From: an uncultured Prochlorococcus sp.
Lineage (GTDB): Bacteria; Cyanobacteriota; Cyanobacteriia; PCC-6307; Cyanobiaceae
Reading direction: 5' to 3'
Assembly: GCA_902634515.1 (NCBI GenBank)
Contig: CACPKH010000009.1
Span: 1 to 46,369 of the forward strand
Length of the DNA: 46,369 nucleotides
In this document: positions 36,145-46,369 of the stretch, piece by piece
Numbering within the stretch: the stretch's first letter is position 1
Layout: the number at the start of each line of letters is the position of its first letter
The notes under the pieces: model-generated
Databases searched by the model: none
What the model was told of the DNA's origin: nothing
What the model saw: the letters and a program-made list of their open reading frames with translations, nothing else
Translations under genes and position numbers: made by a program

Positions 36145-37470
36145 GTGTTAAGCAAAGAGCCAAAATCTTTTAGGACAATAACAAGTGGAGGAAAGTTAAT
36201 AGGGACAGTAAAAGTGCCAGGAGATAAATCAATTTCACATAGAGCTCTTATTTTTGGAGCAATCGCAGAAGGAGAGACAGTAATAAAAGGTTTGCTTCCT
36301 GCGGAAGATCCAATCAGCACAGCAAGTTGTTTAAGAGCCATGGGGGTGAGAATTAGTCCTATAGATAACAATCAAATGGTAAAAGTTGAAGGGGTAGGTT
36401 TAGACGGACTAAGAGAACCTGATGCAATATTAAATTGCGGAAATTCTGGAACAACTATGCGACTTTTGCTTGGATTATTAGTTGGTTGTAAAAATAGACA
36501 TTTTGTACTTATAGGTGATAGTTCTCTTCAAAGAAGACCTATGCAAAGAGTTGGTCAGCCATTGAGACTAATGGGTGGAAAAGTAAATGGACGCTCCAAT
36601 GGTAATTTCGCTCCATTATCAGTATCTGGTCAACAACTGCATGGTGCTGTTGTTGGAACACCAGTTGCGAGTGCTCAAGTTAAATCTGCGATCTTACTAG
36701 CAGCATTAAATGCAGAAGGATCGACTAAAGTAATTGAACCATCGAGTTCTAGGGATCATAGTGAGAGAATGCTAAAAGGATTTGGTGCTAATATTGAAAT
36801 TAGCGGAGAACTTGGTAGACATATAACTGTTAATCCGGGAGCTAATCTAAAAGCTCAACAAATAGTTGTTCCTGGCGATATAAGTTCTGCAGCTTTTTGG
36901 CTGGTTGCAGCAACATTAATACCTAACTCAAATATAACCATAGAAAATGTTGGGTTAAATCCAACTAGGACTGGAATACTTGAAGTCATGAAACAAATTG
37001 GTGCTAATTATAAAATATTCAATACTAAAGATATTGCTGGTGAACCCATCGGAGATATCAAAGTAGTTCATACCTCAAATCTCAAGCCATTTAAGATTGA
37101 TGGAGAACTAATGCCTAGGTTGATCGATGAAATACCAATATTAACCCTAGCTGCCTGCTTTTGTGATGGTGTAAGCCATATCAATGACGCATCTGAATTG
37201 AGAATTAAAGAAACAGATCGGCTAACAGTAATAACAAGGCAGTTAATTAAAATGGGTGCAAATATAATTGAACATCCAGACGGATTGACTGTGCATGGAG
37301 TCCATAAGCTTAATGGAGCTTCTCTTGACAGTGAAACAGATCACCGCATTGCAATGACATTAGCAATTGCATCAATAATTGCTAATCATGAGTCGACAAT
37401 TACAGGAAGTGATGCATCTTCAGTCTCATACCCAGCTTTTTGGGAAGATCTTGAAAGACTTAGAACTTAG
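36145..37470 (+). CDS. aroA: 3-phosphoshikimate 1-carboxyvinyltransferase (EPSP synthase)
   Basis: AroA joins shikimate-3-phosphate and PEP in aromatic amino acid synthesis. The 441-residue protein has [12 protein letters not shown] (shikimate-phosphate binding), [13 protein letters not shown] (PEP binding, signature 1), [11 protein letters not shown] and RIKETDRL (signature 2). The start is GTG 36145, about 19 residues before the conserved [14 protein letters not shown] segment. The upstream 75 bases contain A+T-rich palindromes but no clear promoter. The end overlaps the next gene by about 20 bases. Confidence 0.97.
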   Translation: MLSKEPKSFRTITSGGKLIGTVKVPGDKSISHRALIFGAIAEGETVIKGLLPAEDPISTASCLRAMGVRISPIDNNQMVKVEGVGLDGLREPDAILNCGNSGTTMRLLLGLLVGCKNRHFVLIGDSSLQRRPMQRVGQPLRLMGGKVNGRSNGNFAPLSVSGQQLHGAVVGTPVASAQVKSAILLAALNAEGSTKVIEPSSSRDHSERMLKGFGANIEISGELGRHITVNPGANLKAQQIVVPGDISSAAFWLVAATLIPNSNITIENVGLNPTRTGILEVMKQIGANYKIFNTKDIAGEPIGDIKVVHTSNLKPFKIDGELMPRLIDEIPILTLAACFCDGVSHINDASELRIKETDRLTVITRQLIKMGANIIEHPDGLTVHGVHKLNGASLDSETDHRIAMTLAIASIIANHESTITGSDASSVSYPAFWEDLERLRT

Positions 37471-38401
37471 TAGTAAAGAAAACAATAGCCTTGGAGAGTT
37501 AGCTATATGTGATACTGATGATGGAACAGTAACTCTTTATAGTCATAACTACAAAGAATCATTTCACAGTAATTCAGGTGCTCTAAAAGAAGCTACTGAG
37601 AAATATATAAATCCGGCTGAATTATATCGTTTTAAAAAAGGTAAAAAAATAGTTTTGCTAGATGTTTGCTTAGGACTAGGTTATAACACTGGATGCTTCC
37701 TTGAATACTTCAAAAAAAACGAACTACATGTCGAATGGTGGGGCCTAGAATTAGATAAAAGACCATTAAAATTTGCTATCAACAATAATGCTTTTAATTC
37801 ATGTTGGTCCGAGGATGTATTAAGAATCTTCCACTCAATCAATAACAATGATAATTGGAATGAACACCTTGGGAAAGGGAGAATTCTTTGGGGAGATGCC
37901 CGAAAAAAACTTCAGGAAATTCCTAATTCAAAAAAATTTGACATAATCCTACTTGATGCATTTTCCCCTCAAAAATGTCCACATTTATGGACATCAGAAT
38001 TCCTTAATGCACTCTCAAGAAAACTAGCTTTAAAAGGTAGGTTGATAACCTATTGCACAGCATCAGCGGTAAGGAAAAGCTTAAAAGATTCTCAGCTTGA
38101 AGTTTTATCTACAGTACCGATCGATAGGAATTCTTCTCTATGGAGCATAGGAACGGTAGGGATTGCAAGCGATGCAAGAACAAAATTAAACTTAAACTCA
38201 GGATTACTGAGGCCGTTAAGTAGAATGGAAGAAGAACATCTCCTAACGAGAGCTGCTATACCTTATAGAGATCCCAATGGTACAGATGATATTAAAGAAA
38301 TCATAAAAAGAAGATTAAAGGAACAGCAAAAAAGTTTGTTAGAGAGTACTAGTGCTTGGAAAAATAAATGGATATCAGCAAAAAGTACCTTTATTGATTA
38401 G
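37451..38401 (+). CDS. MnmC-like (DUF752) tRNA methyltransferase domain protein
   Basis: This protein corresponds to the methyltransferase half of MnmC, which completes the 5-methylaminomethyl-uridine modification at tRNA position 34. The TTG at 37451 gives 316 residues and only 20 bases of overlap with aroA. The longer in-frame option from ATG 37388 would overlap aroA by 83 bases with unconserved sequence. Visible elements are [19 protein letters not shown], the SAM-binding [38 protein letters not shown], and [14 protein letters not shown]. The FAD-dependent oxidase half of MnmC is absent, as in many cyanobacteria. Confidence 0.85.
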   Translation: MKDLELSSKENNSLGELAICDTDDGTVTLYSHNYKESFHSNSGALKEATEKYINPAELYRFKKGKKIVLLDVCLGLGYNTGCFLEYFKKNELHVEWWGLELDKRPLKFAINNNAFNSCWSEDVLRIFHSINNNDNWNEHLGKGRILWGDARKKLQEIPNSKKFDIILLDAFSPQKCPHLWTSEFLNALSRKLALKGRLITYCTASAVRKSLKDSQLEVLSTVPIDRNSSLWSIGTVGIASDARTKLNLNSGLLRPLSRMEEEHLLTRAAIPYRDPNGTDDIKEIIKRRLKEQQKSLLESTSAWKNKWISAKSTFID

Positions 38402-38425
38402 ATTTGCTTTGAGCGAATTAAGTAA

Positions 38426-39775
38426 ATGCTTGCAATTGCAATATTAGCTGCCGGCAAAGGCACTCGAATGAAAAGCGCCATACCTAAGGTGCTTCATAAA
38501 GTTGCAGGGAAGACACTTGTTGAAAGAGTATTAGATTGTTCGCTAAACATCAAACCAGACAAATGCATACTTGTAATTGGTCATAAAGGTGAACAAATAA
38601 AAAGCTCTTTAGCGCATATACCTAATATTGAGTTTGTCCTTCAAGAGCCTCAGAATGGGACTGGACACGCTATCCAACAGTTAATACCTACTTTAAAAGA
38701 TTTCACAGGTGACTTACTAGTTTTAAATGGTGATGTTCCATTAATAAGGGAATCAACAATCAAACAACTTCTTAATAAGCACTTTGCTTCTAGAGCAAGC
38801 GTTACTTTCCTTACGACATACTTGGAAAATCCTACTGGCTATGGACGAGTTTTTTCTGATAATCAAGGGAATGTAAAAGAAATTATTGAGGACAAAGACT
38901 GTTCTAAAGAACAACTTAAAAATTGTTTAACAAATGCAGGCGTATATTGTTTTAATTGGAAAAGCCTACTAAATATTCTCCAAGAATTATCTTCCAATAA
39001 CAAGCAAAATGAAGTCTACCTTACTGATGCAATAGCTAAATTATCAAATGCTTTTCATCTTCAGGTAGATAATTCAGATGAGCTGATGGGCATTAATGAC
39101 AAAATACAGTTGTCACGGTGTGAGGCAATTCTTCAACAACGTTTGAGAAGCTTTTGGATGAGCAATGGGGTAACATTCATTGACCCATCAAGTTGCACTC
39201 TAAGTGATTCCTGTAAAATTGGAGTAGACGTTATAATAGAGCCTCAAACACATATAAGAGGAAGTTGTATTATTGGTGATAACAGTAAGATAGGTCCTGA
39301 TAGCTTACTATCAAATTCAACATTAGGGAGTAAAGTTTTAGTCATAAAATCAGTAATTGAAGATTCAATAATAATGAATAATGTACACATAGGGCCTTTT
39401 GCCCACATAAGGCCAAAAACCGAGATATCTGATGATTGCAAAGTTGGGAATTTTGTTGAAATAAAAAAAAGCCAAATTTCAAAAGGTACAAAAATTAATC
39501 ATCTAAGTTATATAGGAGATTCAGTGCTTGGTAAACAAGTAAATATAGGTGCTGGAACAATAACAGCTAACTTTGATGGTAAACGAAAAAACAAAACAGT
39601 GATTGGTGATTACTCAAAAACAGGTGCGAACTCAGTGCTTGTTGCACCAATTGTACTTGGGGAGCGAGTAACTATAGGGGCCGGTTCTACAATTACTAAA
39701 AACGTTCCAGAAGCTTCTTTAGCAGTAGAGAGATCAAAGCAACTTAATAAAGAAAAATGGAATAGCGTCAATTAG
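38426..39775 (+). CDS. glmU: Bifunctional GlcN-1-P acetyltransferase / GlcNAc-1-P uridyltransferase
   Basis: GlmU makes UDP-GlcNAc for peptidoglycan and surface polymers. The 449-residue protein has an N-terminal uridyltransferase domain with [19 protein letters not shown] (residues 7-25) and [10 protein letters not shown] left-handed beta-helix acetyltransferase domain of hexapeptide repeats follows from about residue 250 ([25 protein letters not shown]-like, [18 protein letters not shown]). The end overlaps the convergent murF by 8 bases. It follows the mnmC-like gene after 24 bases. Confidence 0.97.
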   Translation: MLAIAILAAGKGTRMKSAIPKVLHKVAGKTLVERVLDCSLNIKPDKCILVIGHKGEQIKSSLAHIPNIEFVLQEPQNGTGHAIQQLIPTLKDFTGDLLVLNGDVPLIRESTIKQLLNKHFASRASVTFLTTYLENPTGYGRVFSDNQGNVKEIIEDKDCSKEQLKNCLTNAGVYCFNWKSLLNILQELSSNNKQNEVYLTDAIAKLSNAFHLQVDNSDELMGINDKIQLSRCEAILQQRLRSFWMSNGVTFIDPSSCTLSDSCKIGVDVIIEPQTHIRGSCIIGDNSKIGPDSLLSNSTLGSKVLVIKSVIEDSIIMNNVHIGPFAHIRPKTEISDDCKVGNFVEIKKSQISKGTKINHLSYIGDSVLGKQVNIGAGTITANFDGKRKNKTVIGDYSKTGANSVLVAPIVLGERVTIGAGSTITKNVPEASLAVERSKQLNKEKWNSVN

Positions 39776-41177
39776 GTTTATTTGGAGAGTCAATTAAATG
39801 TATTAATCTTTCTAAACCCATAACTCTACTACCCTTAAGCAATAGATTGTCTCCTGGTCTCAAGATGTTTTTTAATTCATTGGCTACTTCAGAGAGTGTA
39901 TGATGAACTGAACAATAAGGTAGTTTAGACCCTTCCTCCAGCATCACTTCAGCCTCTAAACCTTCAGAAAAAATAATTAACACATCAAGGCCAACTGCAA
40001 CAGCCTTGCGCACAATCTCTCGATGAAGTTCAATACTTTTTTCTCCCAACTCCATCATGGTTCCAAGTACAGCAACTTGTCTACCTGACTTTGTAGACAA
40101 AAGCTCTAATGATGCCTTAACGGATTCAGGTGAAGCATTATAAGACTCATCAAGTATTGTGATCTGACCTTTTCTAAAGCATCTATTCCTTCCTGTGGAA
40201 CCTACTGAATAAATTTTTTTTAGACTAGATATCGGATAGCCAAGTTCAATAGCAACGGTTAATGCAAACATAAAGTTTTTTGCTATATGCATTCCAGGAA
40301 AAGGCAATTGAAAGGTTTTGTCTTGAAAAACAAGAGAGGTTTGAGACTTGTCTAATATTCCTAGATAATTAGCGTGATGGCTTTTAGTTGTTCCATCATT
40401 GAAAGCAGATAGAGTATTCTCAGACAGTGAGTTCCTAACATCTACTCTTAGTACTTTGCCATCCCAGCAAGTTTTGAGAGCATCCTCTAGTAGAGGGGCA
40501 TTGGCGGGGATTATAACAGTACCTTCTGGATTTAAAAACGAAGTAATTTCTGTTTTTGCAATTGCTATGTTTCGAAGAGACCCTAAACGGCCAATATGGG
40601 CATTACCTATATTCGTAATAATTGCTATGTCGGGATTGGCACAATATGATAAACGTTTTATCTCACCTAATCCTCTCATCCCCATCTCAATAACAGCTGC
40701 AATATGATTAGATGTTGCTTGAAGCAAAGTCAAAGGGACGCCAATATCATTATTGTTATTATCTTTTGTTGATATAACTGATCCAAATAAACTTAAAGAA
40801 GCACTTACTAATTCCCTAGTTGTTGTTTTACCAACAGAACCTGTAATAGCAATAACTGGCATATCTAGAGTACTTCTGTGCAACAAAGCGAGTTGTTGAT
40901 AAGCCTTTAAGGTGTCCTCTACCCTCCAATAGGTTAACTGTTCAGGAAGAGGTGATGAATAATTTAGTGAAACGATGCCTACTTGAGCTCCTGCATGGAA
41001 TGCATCAAAAATAAATTGATGACCATCAAAATTTTTACCAATTAATGGAACAAAGAAACATCCTTTTGTAGCTAATCTACTATCAGTACAAACAGGGCCT
41101 AATGGTTCATTTAAACTTGAATTGCAACAAGTAGGTTCACCCCATAATTTCTTTAGATCATTTAAATGAAGGCTCAT
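39768..41177 (-). CDS. murF: UDP-MurNAc-tripeptide--D-Ala-D-Ala ligase
   Basis: MurF adds the D-Ala-D-Ala dipeptide to UDP-MurNAc-tripeptide, the last cytoplasmic step on the peptide stem. The 469-residue Mur ligase has an N-terminal UMP-binding domain ([17 protein letters not shown]) and the ATP-binding [12 protein letters not shown]. It also has the conserved [16 protein letters not shown], the [12 protein letters not shown] stretch and [15 protein letters not shown] near the C-terminal domain junction. It makes a functional link to the D-Ala-D-Ala dipeptidase at 4 kb. It is last in the menD-menB-glgA-murF run, 42 bases after glgA. Confidence 0.96.
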   Translation of the reverse strand: MSLHLNDLKKLWGEPTCCNSSLNEPLGPVCTDSRLATKGCFFVPLIGKNFDGHQFIFDAFHAGAQVGIVSLNYSSPLPEQLTYWRVEDTLKAYQQLALLHRSTLDMPVIAITGSVGKTTTRELVSASLSLFGSVISTKDNNNNDIGVPLTLLQATSNHIAAVIEMGMRGLGEIKRLSYCANPDIAIITNIGNAHIGRLGSLRNIAIAKTEITSFLNPEGTVIIPANAPLLEDALKTCWDGKVLRVDVRNSLSENTLSAFNDGTTKSHHANYLGILDKSQTSLVFQDKTFQLPFPGMHIAKNFMFALTVAIELGYPISSLKKIYSVGSTGRNRCFRKGQITILDESYNASPESVKASLELLSTKSGRQVAVLGTMMELGEKSIELHREIVRKAVAVGLDVLIIFSEGLEAEVMLEEGSKLPYCSVHHTLSEVANELKNILRPGDNLLLKGSRVMGLERLIHLIDSPNKPN

Positions 41178-41219
41178 GAGTATAGATCAGAGAAATTTTT
41201 TGTCTTTAGCAATATTCTC

Positions 41220-42668
41220 TTATGTTTTTAAAGAAGGGTCAGCATCCTGTCCTACAGAGAATTTCTCAATTTCTTGAGCATCAGGAGATGGTTCTTTGAT
41301 ACCACAGACCTCTTTATACATGAGCTCATAATCCTGTGCAGATCGATCCCAGCTATATTTTTGTCTCATCGCTCTAGATTGAAGTTTTTCCCAACTTTCT
41401 TTGTGCCTAAAAGCTTCCCAAGACCTTACTAATGCAGTGTAGAAATCAATAGGCTCAAATCTATCGAAACAGAAACCTGTACCTTTGTTATTAATTGGAT
41501 CATGTGGAATAACTGTATCTACAAGTCCACCAACATTTCTGACAACAGGAATTGAGCCATATCTCATAGCAAGTAGTTGACTAATGCCACAGGGCTCAAA
41601 CTTACTAGGCATAAGGAAAGCATCACTGCCTGCATAAATCAAACGAGAGAGGGAATCGTCATAAGTAAGGAAAACAGCAAACCGACCAGGGTATTCAGTA
41701 GCCAAATGCCATAATGCAGATTCTAAAAAAGCTTCACCAGTTCCTAGGACTAGGATCTGAGAGTCAGTATATGCAAGTAAACGTCTAGAAACTTGTATTA
41801 AAAGATCGACTCCTTTTTGATCTACTAATCTACCCACCATACCTAGCAAATAGCTATCAGGGTTAACTTCTAGACCCATTTGACGCTGTAAATACTCTTT
41901 GTTTACTGCTCTTCCAGAGATATCATTGGAATCAAAATTACAAGGCAAGGATTTATCAGTAGAGGGATTCCATTCTTCAAGATCAATACCATTCAATATA
42001 CCTCTTAATTTCCCAGAAATATAATTCAATAAACCTTCTAGTTTCTCACCATATTCTGTCGTACAAATTTCTTTAGCATAGGTTGGAGAGACAGCATTTA
42101 CTCTATCCGCATAAAGCATTGCTGCAGCCATTGTGTGATCACCATGCATATACCAAGGACACCACGTCATTCTCTCTAACTTCCAACGCCAAGGTCCTTG
42201 ATATTTGAGATTATGAATAGTAAAGACTGTGCTTATTTCAGGATCTTGATGCATCCAAACTGGAATCATCCCTGTATGCCAATCATGACAATGTAAGACT
42301 TGTGGCTTCCAAAAGTTCCAGGCAAATTCGGCAGTTGCATTCGCAAAAAAAGTAAATCTCCAATCCTCATCATCTCCTCCATATATTCTTTCTCGATCAA
42401 ATACAGGATGACCTACTAAATATATAGTCAATCCATTAGAAGGATGCAGTGTCTCGTAAACAGAAAAATCACAGCCCATTGCTTGAGCCTGAAAGACAGG
42501 TTCTTCTGAAATCTTAAGCTGGCCCCAAAGCTTCCCATAGCCTGGAATAATTAATCGGACATCATGACCAAGTTTGGCTAAAGCAGGAGGCAAAGAAGAA
42601 ACAACATCCCCCATACCACCGACCTTTATCATCGGGGCGCATTCGGCTGCAGCAAAAAGAACGCGCAT
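41220..42668 (-). CDS. glgA: Glycogen synthase (ADP-glucose type)
   Basis: GlgA extends glycogen with ADP-glucose. This 482-residue GT5 enzyme has the K15-V-G-G18 motif that binds ADP-glucose ([15 protein letters not shown]), [14 protein letters not shown], an internal [15 protein letters not shown] and the C-terminal [19 protein letters not shown] catalytic segment with Glu. The length is normal. The last 30 residues are a charged extension ([19 protein letters not shown]). It sits 50 bases after menB and precedes murF on the same strand. Confidence 0.97.
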   Translation of the reverse strand: MRVLFAAAECAPMIKVGGMGDVVSSLPPALAKLGHDVRLIIPGYGKLWGQLKISEEPVFQAQAMGCDFSVYETLHPSNGLTIYLVGHPVFDRERIYGGDDEDWRFTFFANATAEFAWNFWKPQVLHCHDWHTGMIPVWMHQDPEISTVFTIHNLKYQGPWRWKLERMTWCPWYMHGDHTMAAAMLYADRVNAVSPTYAKEICTTEYGEKLEGLLNYISGKLRGILNGIDLEEWNPSTDKSLPCNFDSNDISGRAVNKEYLQRQMGLEVNPDSYLLGMVGRLVDQKGVDLLIQVSRRLLAYTDSQILVLGTGEAFLESALWHLATEYPGRFAVFLTYDDSLSRLIYAGSDAFLMPSKFEPCGISQLLAMRYGSIPVVRNVGGLVDTVIPHDPINNKGTGFCFDRFEPIDFYTALVRSWEAFRHKESWEKLQSRAMRQKYSWDRSAQDYELMYKEVCGIKEPSPDAQEIEKFSVGQDADPSLKT

Positions 42669-42718
42669 ATAGAGAGTTGCTAAAAGAAGAAATTAAAGTT
42701 GATTGTGATCCTAGTCCT

Positions 42719-43606
42719 TCAAGGTAACCATTGAGTTTCTGAAAAATCAGGATTTCTTTTTTCTAAGAAAGCATTTTTACCCTCAATTGATTCATCTGTT
42801 CTATAAAAAAGATGTGTTGCATGACCCGCGAGTTCTTGTAAACCTGCCATACCATCTGTTTCAGCATTAAAAGCTGCTTTTAAGCAACGGATAGCTGTAG
42901 GACTATGTTGAAGAATTTCCTTGGCCCATTTTACTCCTTCTATCTCTAATTCATTAATGGGAGTTATAGCATTGATCAGTCCCATCTTTAAAGCTTCTTC
43001 GGCGCCATATTGCCTACATAAGAACCATATTTCACGAGCCTTTCTTTGGCCGACAAGCCTAGATAAGAATGCTGTTCCAAAACCAGCATCAAAACTTCCA
43101 ACTTTTGGTCCAGTCTGTCCAAAAACTGCGTTATCAGCGGCCAAACTTAAATCGCACAAAAGATGCAAAACTTGACCACCGCCAATCGCGTAGCCTGCAA
43201 CTAAAGCAATAACAACCTTAGGAAGGCTTCTAATAATCCTCTGCAAGTCAAGAACATTTAGTCTTGGGATTCCAGAATCATCTTGGTAACCTCCATCAAC
43301 TCTTAAACTTTGATCTCCTCCAGCACAGAAAGCATATTTACCATCTGCTGATGGACCTACACCTGTAAACAAAACAACCCCTATGCTCTTTTCTTCCCTA
43401 ATTCTTGTGAAGGCATCGCAAAGTTCAAAAACAGTTTGAGGTCTAAAGGCATTCCTTTTCTCAGGTCTATTAATAGCAACTCTAGCTATTCCTATTTGGG
43501 ATTTATCAAGATATATATCTTGATAATTTCTCCAAGGCTCCCAATTAATAGAACTGTTTCCCGGCAAAACAACTCTAGAAGGAAAAGAATTTGATTTGTC
43601 AATCAT
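42719..43606 (-). CDS. menB: 1,4-Dihydroxy-2-naphthoyl-CoA synthase
   Basis: MenB closes the naphthoate ring of the phylloquinone precursor from O-succinylbenzoyl-CoA. The 295-residue crotonase-fold protein has [25 protein letters not shown] (oxyanion hole), [40 protein letters not shown] and the C-terminal [15 protein letters not shown]. All of these are MenB-specific within the family. Its ATG overlaps the menD stop by 8 bases, so both steps of the pathway are translationally coupled. Phylloquinone serves photosystem I. Confidence 0.97.
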   Translation of the reverse strand: MIDKSNSFPSRVVLPGNSSINWEPWRNYQDIYLDKSQIGIARVAINRPEKRNAFRPQTVFELCDAFTRIREEKSIGVVLFTGVGPSADGKYAFCAGGDQSLRVDGGYQDDSGIPRLNVLDLQRIIRSLPKVVIALVAGYAIGGGQVLHLLCDLSLAADNAVFGQTGPKVGSFDAGFGTAFLSRLVGQRKAREIWFLCRQYGAEEALKMGLINAITPINELEIEGVKWAKEILQHSPTAIRCLKAAFNAETDGMAGLQELAGHATHLFYRTDESIEGKNAFLEKRNPDFSETQWLP

Positions 43607-45440
43607 GATTAAGAGATTCTTTGTTGATAGAGGAATTTATATATTTTTTTAACTCATAAGAAATACTCTTTCTTAAAAGAACATCCTTTGCCGAGTTAGT
43701 TGAAACTCTAATCAAAACAGGACAGGAGTACTTCATAGCCCATGCAATTGCTTCTTGTAATTCATCAATAAAGGATACATCTCTTGTTGGTATTTGATAG
43801 GCCGAAGCAATGTTTTTTGGGTTTACTGATTGTGGCATAATAAAAAGTTTTTCGAAATCACCTCTATAAAGTTTTTCAATTCCTAGCTGTTTGAAGATTC
43901 CTCCACCTGCATTATCAATTAACAAAACAATTAAAGGTGGAGATTGTGAATTAGCAAATAACCAACCATTCGAATCATGCATTAATGATAAATCGCCTGA
44001 AACTAATACAAGACGTCCAATGGCATTAGATAAACCTATCGCTAATGACAAGGTTCCATCTATTCCTGAGGCGCCTCTAAACCCAAAACATCTATTAGAC
44101 AAAGCATCGGTTCCAGCAAAACTTATCCAATCTCTTATAGGACTACTAGCTGAAAGCATTATTGGGATATCCGACGGTAATAACTTAGGAAGCCAATGAG
44201 CTAATGAAGGTTCAGAAATCTCACTTTTATTCATAAAATTCGTCTTCATCCAACTATCGATAAGATCATCAATCTTAAAAAGTTTGTTAAATAAGCCTGT
44301 TAACTTTTGTTTTTTCTTGGTCAGACCTAAAGAACTATTTTTTTGCATTAATTCCTCATACCAGATGCTTAATCCTGAAGAATATTGATAAGACTTTTTA
44401 AGTGGATCTATAGGCCTCGCATCTCCTTCTGTTATTAATACTTGATCACCATTGATAGTATTTAGCCATTCTTCCAAAATTCGGCTAGAAGGCATTGGGC
44501 CGAGTCTCAAAACTTGTATTTCTTTTTTTATAGATGAACAGCCTATTAAAAGTAAAAATTCCCAATATCTAATTAGCCCAGGAATAGTTGCTTGTAATCC
44601 AGACAATGGGTCTGCAAATATTGGCCATCCTGAAAGTAATTGTATTTTTGTTAGGGCTTTATTAAATGAAGGTAATTCTTTACTACTTCCTCTCCAAGGA
44701 CCAACAAGGATAATTCCATCAGAATCAAAGTTTAAATCATAAAGTTTTTCTCTTTTAGAGGTTTCAAGTTTTTGATTATCCAAAGCGGAGTCGTTCTCTT
44801 TATAAGACTTAGGTTCCCAACCGTTAAATACCGCCTTTTGATCTAAGAAAGAAGCATGCAATGGTTCTTCAATAGGAACATTAAAATGAACTGGTCCAGG
44901 AAAAGAATGAGCTGAATTCCATATAGCTTCAACAAGATGATTTAATTTCTTTTCATTTAATAGGTGAATACCTTCCTCTGGACCTTGCTGAATAGAACGG
45001 CATGCTGGTAAAAGAAATTCCTCCTGATTGACGGTTTGATTTGAGCCACAATTCTTAAGTCTTTCAGGCCTATCTGCAGTAATAAAGATTATTGGCTGGC
45101 AAGAGCGATCAGCTTCGATTGCCGCTGGCAATAGATTGCTAACAGCTGTTCCTGATGTTGTTATTACAACAGTTGCTTTACCAATAGCAGTACTTATTCC
45201 TAACCCCATAAAAGCTGCTGACCTTTCATCAATTGCCGTGAAGAGCTTTAAGCCGCTAGTACTAGCCAAAGCACCTGCAGCCAAGGCGATTGGGCCAGAT
45301 CGACTGCCTGAGCAAAGGACGATATTATCCATACCTTTTTTTTGCAAAGCCGTTAAAAGCTTTAAGCAAATAAAGAAATTAGATCTTGGTAGAGACAGAG
45401 AAAGAGAAATAACTAATACAATCCTCGGATAAAAACTCAC
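43599..45440 (-). CDS. menD: 2-Succinyl-5-enolpyruvyl-6-hydroxy-3-cyclohexene-1-carboxylate synthase
   Basis: MenD is the ThDP enzyme joining isochorismate and 2-oxoglutarate in phylloquinone synthesis. The 613-residue protein has [15 protein letters not shown], the cofactor-activating Glu in [13 protein letters not shown], the [17 protein letters not shown] stretch, and the ThDP/Mg motif from [12 protein letters not shown] to IDNAGGGIF. The start is GTG 45440. A relatively hydrophobic N-terminal stretch ([11 protein letters not shown]) precedes the conserved domain, and a slightly later start cannot be excluded. It is divergent from lepB with only 29 bases between the two starts, so their promoters must extend into each other's genes. 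Confidence 0.95.
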   Translation of the reverse strand: MSFYPRIVLVISLSLSLPRSNFFICLKLLTALQKKGMDNIVLCSGSRSGPIALAAGALASTSGLKLFTAIDERSAAFMGLGISTAIGKATVVITTSGTAVSNLLPAAIEADRSCQPIIFITADRPERLKNCGSNQTVNQEEFLLPACRSIQQGPEEGIHLLNEKKLNHLVEAIWNSAHSFPGPVHFNVPIEEPLHASFLDQKAVFNGWEPKSYKENDSALDNQKLETSKREKLYDLNFDSDGIILVGPWRGSSKELPSFNKALTKIQLLSGWPIFADPLSGLQATIPGLIRYWEFLLLIGCSSIKKEIQVLRLGPMPSSRILEEWLNTINGDQVLITEGDARPIDPLKKSYQYSSGLSIWYEELMQKNSSLGLTKKKQKLTGLFNKLFKIDDLIDSWMKTNFMNKSEISEPSLAHWLPKLLPSDIPIMLSASSPIRDWISFAGTDALSNRCFGFRGASGIDGTLSLAIGLSNAIGRLVLVSGDLSLMHDSNGWLFANSQSPPLIVLLIDNAGGGIFKQLGIEKLYRGDFEKLFIMPQSVNPKNIASAYQIPTRDVSFIDELQEAIAWAMKYSCPVLIRVSTNSAKDVLLRKSISYELKKYINSSINKESLNHD

Positions 45441-45469
45441 AAAATTGACTAACTCACAAAAAGGTTTAA

Positions 45470-46054
45470 ATGTCTTCTCCTAAATCAACAGATTCTGCAA
45501 ACAAAAAATTTGAATGGGTAAACCTCATAATATTTCTTTTAGCTGCTCTTTTACTGAGATGGCTAGTAATAGAACCTAGATGGATACCTTCAGGATCAAT
45601 GCTTCCAACCCTAGAAATTAAAGAAAGAATATTAGTTGAGAAAGTCAGCCCAAAGATTAACAAATTTGCAAATAGATCAGAAACGCGTCAATCAATAATT
45701 GTTTTCAAACCGCCAATTTCATTAATAGAAGCTGGCTTTGATAAGAACTCTGCTCTAATTAAAAGAATAATTGGTATACCAGGGGATCAAATCGAAATAA
45801 AAGAAGGAAAACTAATAATCAACGGAAAGTCAGTGTCCGAACCCTGGCTAGAATCTCCAATGAAATATGAAATAGACTTATTTGAAGTGCCTGAAGATTC
45901 ATATTGGGTATTAGGTGACAATCGTAATAACAGTTTGGATTCTCATATCTGGGGGGCATTACCAGCTAAGAATGTAATTGGGAAGGCTGTTTTCAGGTAT
46001 TGGCCTTTAAATAAAATTGGAAGTATTCGGTTCTCTCCATCTCGTAAAGCTTAA
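45470..46054 (+). CDS. lepB: Signal peptidase I
   Basis: LepB removes signal peptides from exported proteins. The 194-residue protein has one N-terminal membrane anchor (about residues 17-33, VNLIIFLLAALLLRWLV). The catalytic Ser is S43 in PSGSMLPTL, the Lys base is K98 in LIKRIIGIPGDQ, and GDNRNNSLDSHIWGALP is the conserved C-terminal box. The shorter-than-E. coli length is usual for cyanobacterial and Gram-positive-like enzymes. A DUF760 gene follows on the same strand after about 50 bases. Confidence 0.96.
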   Translation: MSSPKSTDSANKKFEWVNLIIFLLAALLLRWLVIEPRWIPSGSMLPTLEIKERILVEKVSPKINKFANRSETRQSIIVFKPPISLIEAGFDKNSALIKRIIGIPGDQIEIKEGKLIINGKSVSEPWLESPMKYEIDLFEVPEDSYWVLGDNRNNSLDSHIWGALPAKNVIGKAVFRYWPLNKIGSIRFSPSRKA

Positions 46055-46080
46055 AAAAAAGACCGTAATACGATATGGTC
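46053..46080 (-). terminator. Weak hairpin preceded by A8, terminator-like on the minus strand
   Basis: GACCGTA (46061-46067) pairs with TATGGTC (46074-46080), 7 bp with one G-U on one strand and a 6-base loop. A8 at 46053-46060 precedes it, so on the minus strand the stem is followed by T8. It lies directly after the lepB stop codon. No minus-strand gene is visible in the remaining window, so its target, if any, is an antisense transcript entering lepB. Confidence 0.3.
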
Positions 46081-46105
46081 ATAAATGAATAGAGAGCACA
46101 CTGGG

Positions 46106-46369
46106 ATGTTTAACCCGGAGTTTCTTACTACAGATAACAATGACGGCAATGAGGTTAATGCTCTCATTGAGTACCTTCAGGAGCAGTCTCCAGACGTTTT
46201 GCAACGAGTGGCGAAATCAGCTAGTACAGATATTCAAGATATTATTAGACATAATGTTCAAGGATTACTAGGCATGTTGCCTGGAGAACAATTTGAAGTC
46301 AAAGTAACCTCTTCAAGGGATCAGTTTGGAAACTTATTAGCATCAGCAATGATGACTGGTTATTTTTTA
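46106..46369 (+). CDS. DUF760 family protein (3'-truncated by window edge)
   Basis: The first 88 codons of a small protein of the DUF760 family, found in cyanobacteria and plastids. Visible conserved segments are ALIEYLQEQSPDVLQRVA, DIIRHNVQGLLGMLPG and LLASAMMTGYF. The start at ATG 46106 (MFNPEFLTTDN) matches the N-terminus I recall for homologues. An in-frame ATG at 46085 would add seven residues (MNREHTG) and cannot be excluded. The function is unknown. The remaining C-terminus lies outside the window. Confidence 0.85.
   Translation, partial: MFNPEFLTTDNNDGNEVNALIEYLQEQSPDVLQRVAKSASTDIQDIIRHNVQGLLGMLPGEQFEVKVTSSRDQFGNLLASAMMTGYFL

Noticed and set aside
1-46369. tRNA genes, CRISPR arrays, insertion sequences, attachment sites, phage genes
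   Set aside because: Intergenic spaces were scanned by eye; none has cloverleaf-like, regularly repeated or transposase-like sequence. Short tRNA-like pieces could still be missed without a computed search.

Overview
The window is compact, A+T-rich chromosomal DNA from a marine picocyanobacterium, most likely a low-G+C Prochlorococcus. The evidence is gene content: phycocyanobilin:ferredoxin oxidoreductase (pcyA), a SipA-type regulatory protein, ferredoxin-dependent sulfite reductase, phylloquinone genes menB and menD, a plastoquinone-type prenyl transferase and UbiD decarboxylase, cyanobacterial type I glutamine synthetase behind an NtcA box, DevBCA-type exporter genes and a DUF760 protein. 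I see no insertion sequences, phage genes, CRISPR arrays, tRNA or rRNA genes. It reads as ordinary core genome with a few unusual expression signals.

Layout. 1-4.6 kb: 3'-truncated glyS (-), sir (+), and a VanX-like D-Ala-D-Ala dipeptidase (-) whose 3' end overlaps sir. 4.6-4.9 kb: the only gene-free stretch over 300 bases, with a strong hairpin and a possible small RNA. 4.9-14.8 kb: a long minus-strand block read in the order pcyA, devB, devC, devA, a 49-residue basic protein, a glycosyltransferase, rpsB, tsf, a cyanobacterial protein of unknown function, recG. 14.9-20.4 kb (+): an active/inactive M16 peptidase pair, then (after sipA on -) bioY, lspA and a DUF697 GTPase. 20.4-29.2 kb: a PLP decarboxylase (-), tadA (+), a serine/alanine-glyoxylate-type aminotransferase (-), glnA (+), small unknown proteins, a methyltransferase and acs (-). 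29.3-34.4 kb: a HAD phosphatase (+) facing the minus-strand run comB, nitrilase, amiC, murI, sds. 34.5-39.8 kb (+): ubiD, aroA, mnmC-like methyltransferase, glmU. 39.8-45.4 kb (-): menD, menB, glgA, murF. 45.5 kb to the end (+): lepB and the start of a DUF760 gene.

How the genes work together. Cell-wall functions recur (glmU, murF, murI, amidase, D-Ala-D-Ala dipeptidase), as do quinone functions (menB, menD, sds, ubiD) and protein export and processing (lspA, lepB, M16 pair). Nitrogen and sulfur assimilation are represented by glnA and sir, and translation by rpsB, tsf, tadA, glyS and the mnmC-like gene.

Most notable signals. (1) The rpsB leader holds two perfect helices (8 and 9 bp) in interleaved A-B-A'-B' order, predicting a pseudoknot that ends about ten bases before the start codon; it is a candidate S2-responsive element. 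(2) The recG reading frame continues well upstream of its first ATG, into the end of the preceding gene, without any ATG, GTG or TTG, next to an A8 run. (3) pcyA likewise appears to lack a canonical start for its conserved N-terminus. (4) An exact NtcA box lies 22 bases from a -10 element before glnA, fixing the glnA start. (5) Two very small genes (49 and 54 residues) are easily missed. Several convergent gene pairs overlap at their 3' ends with no visible terminator.
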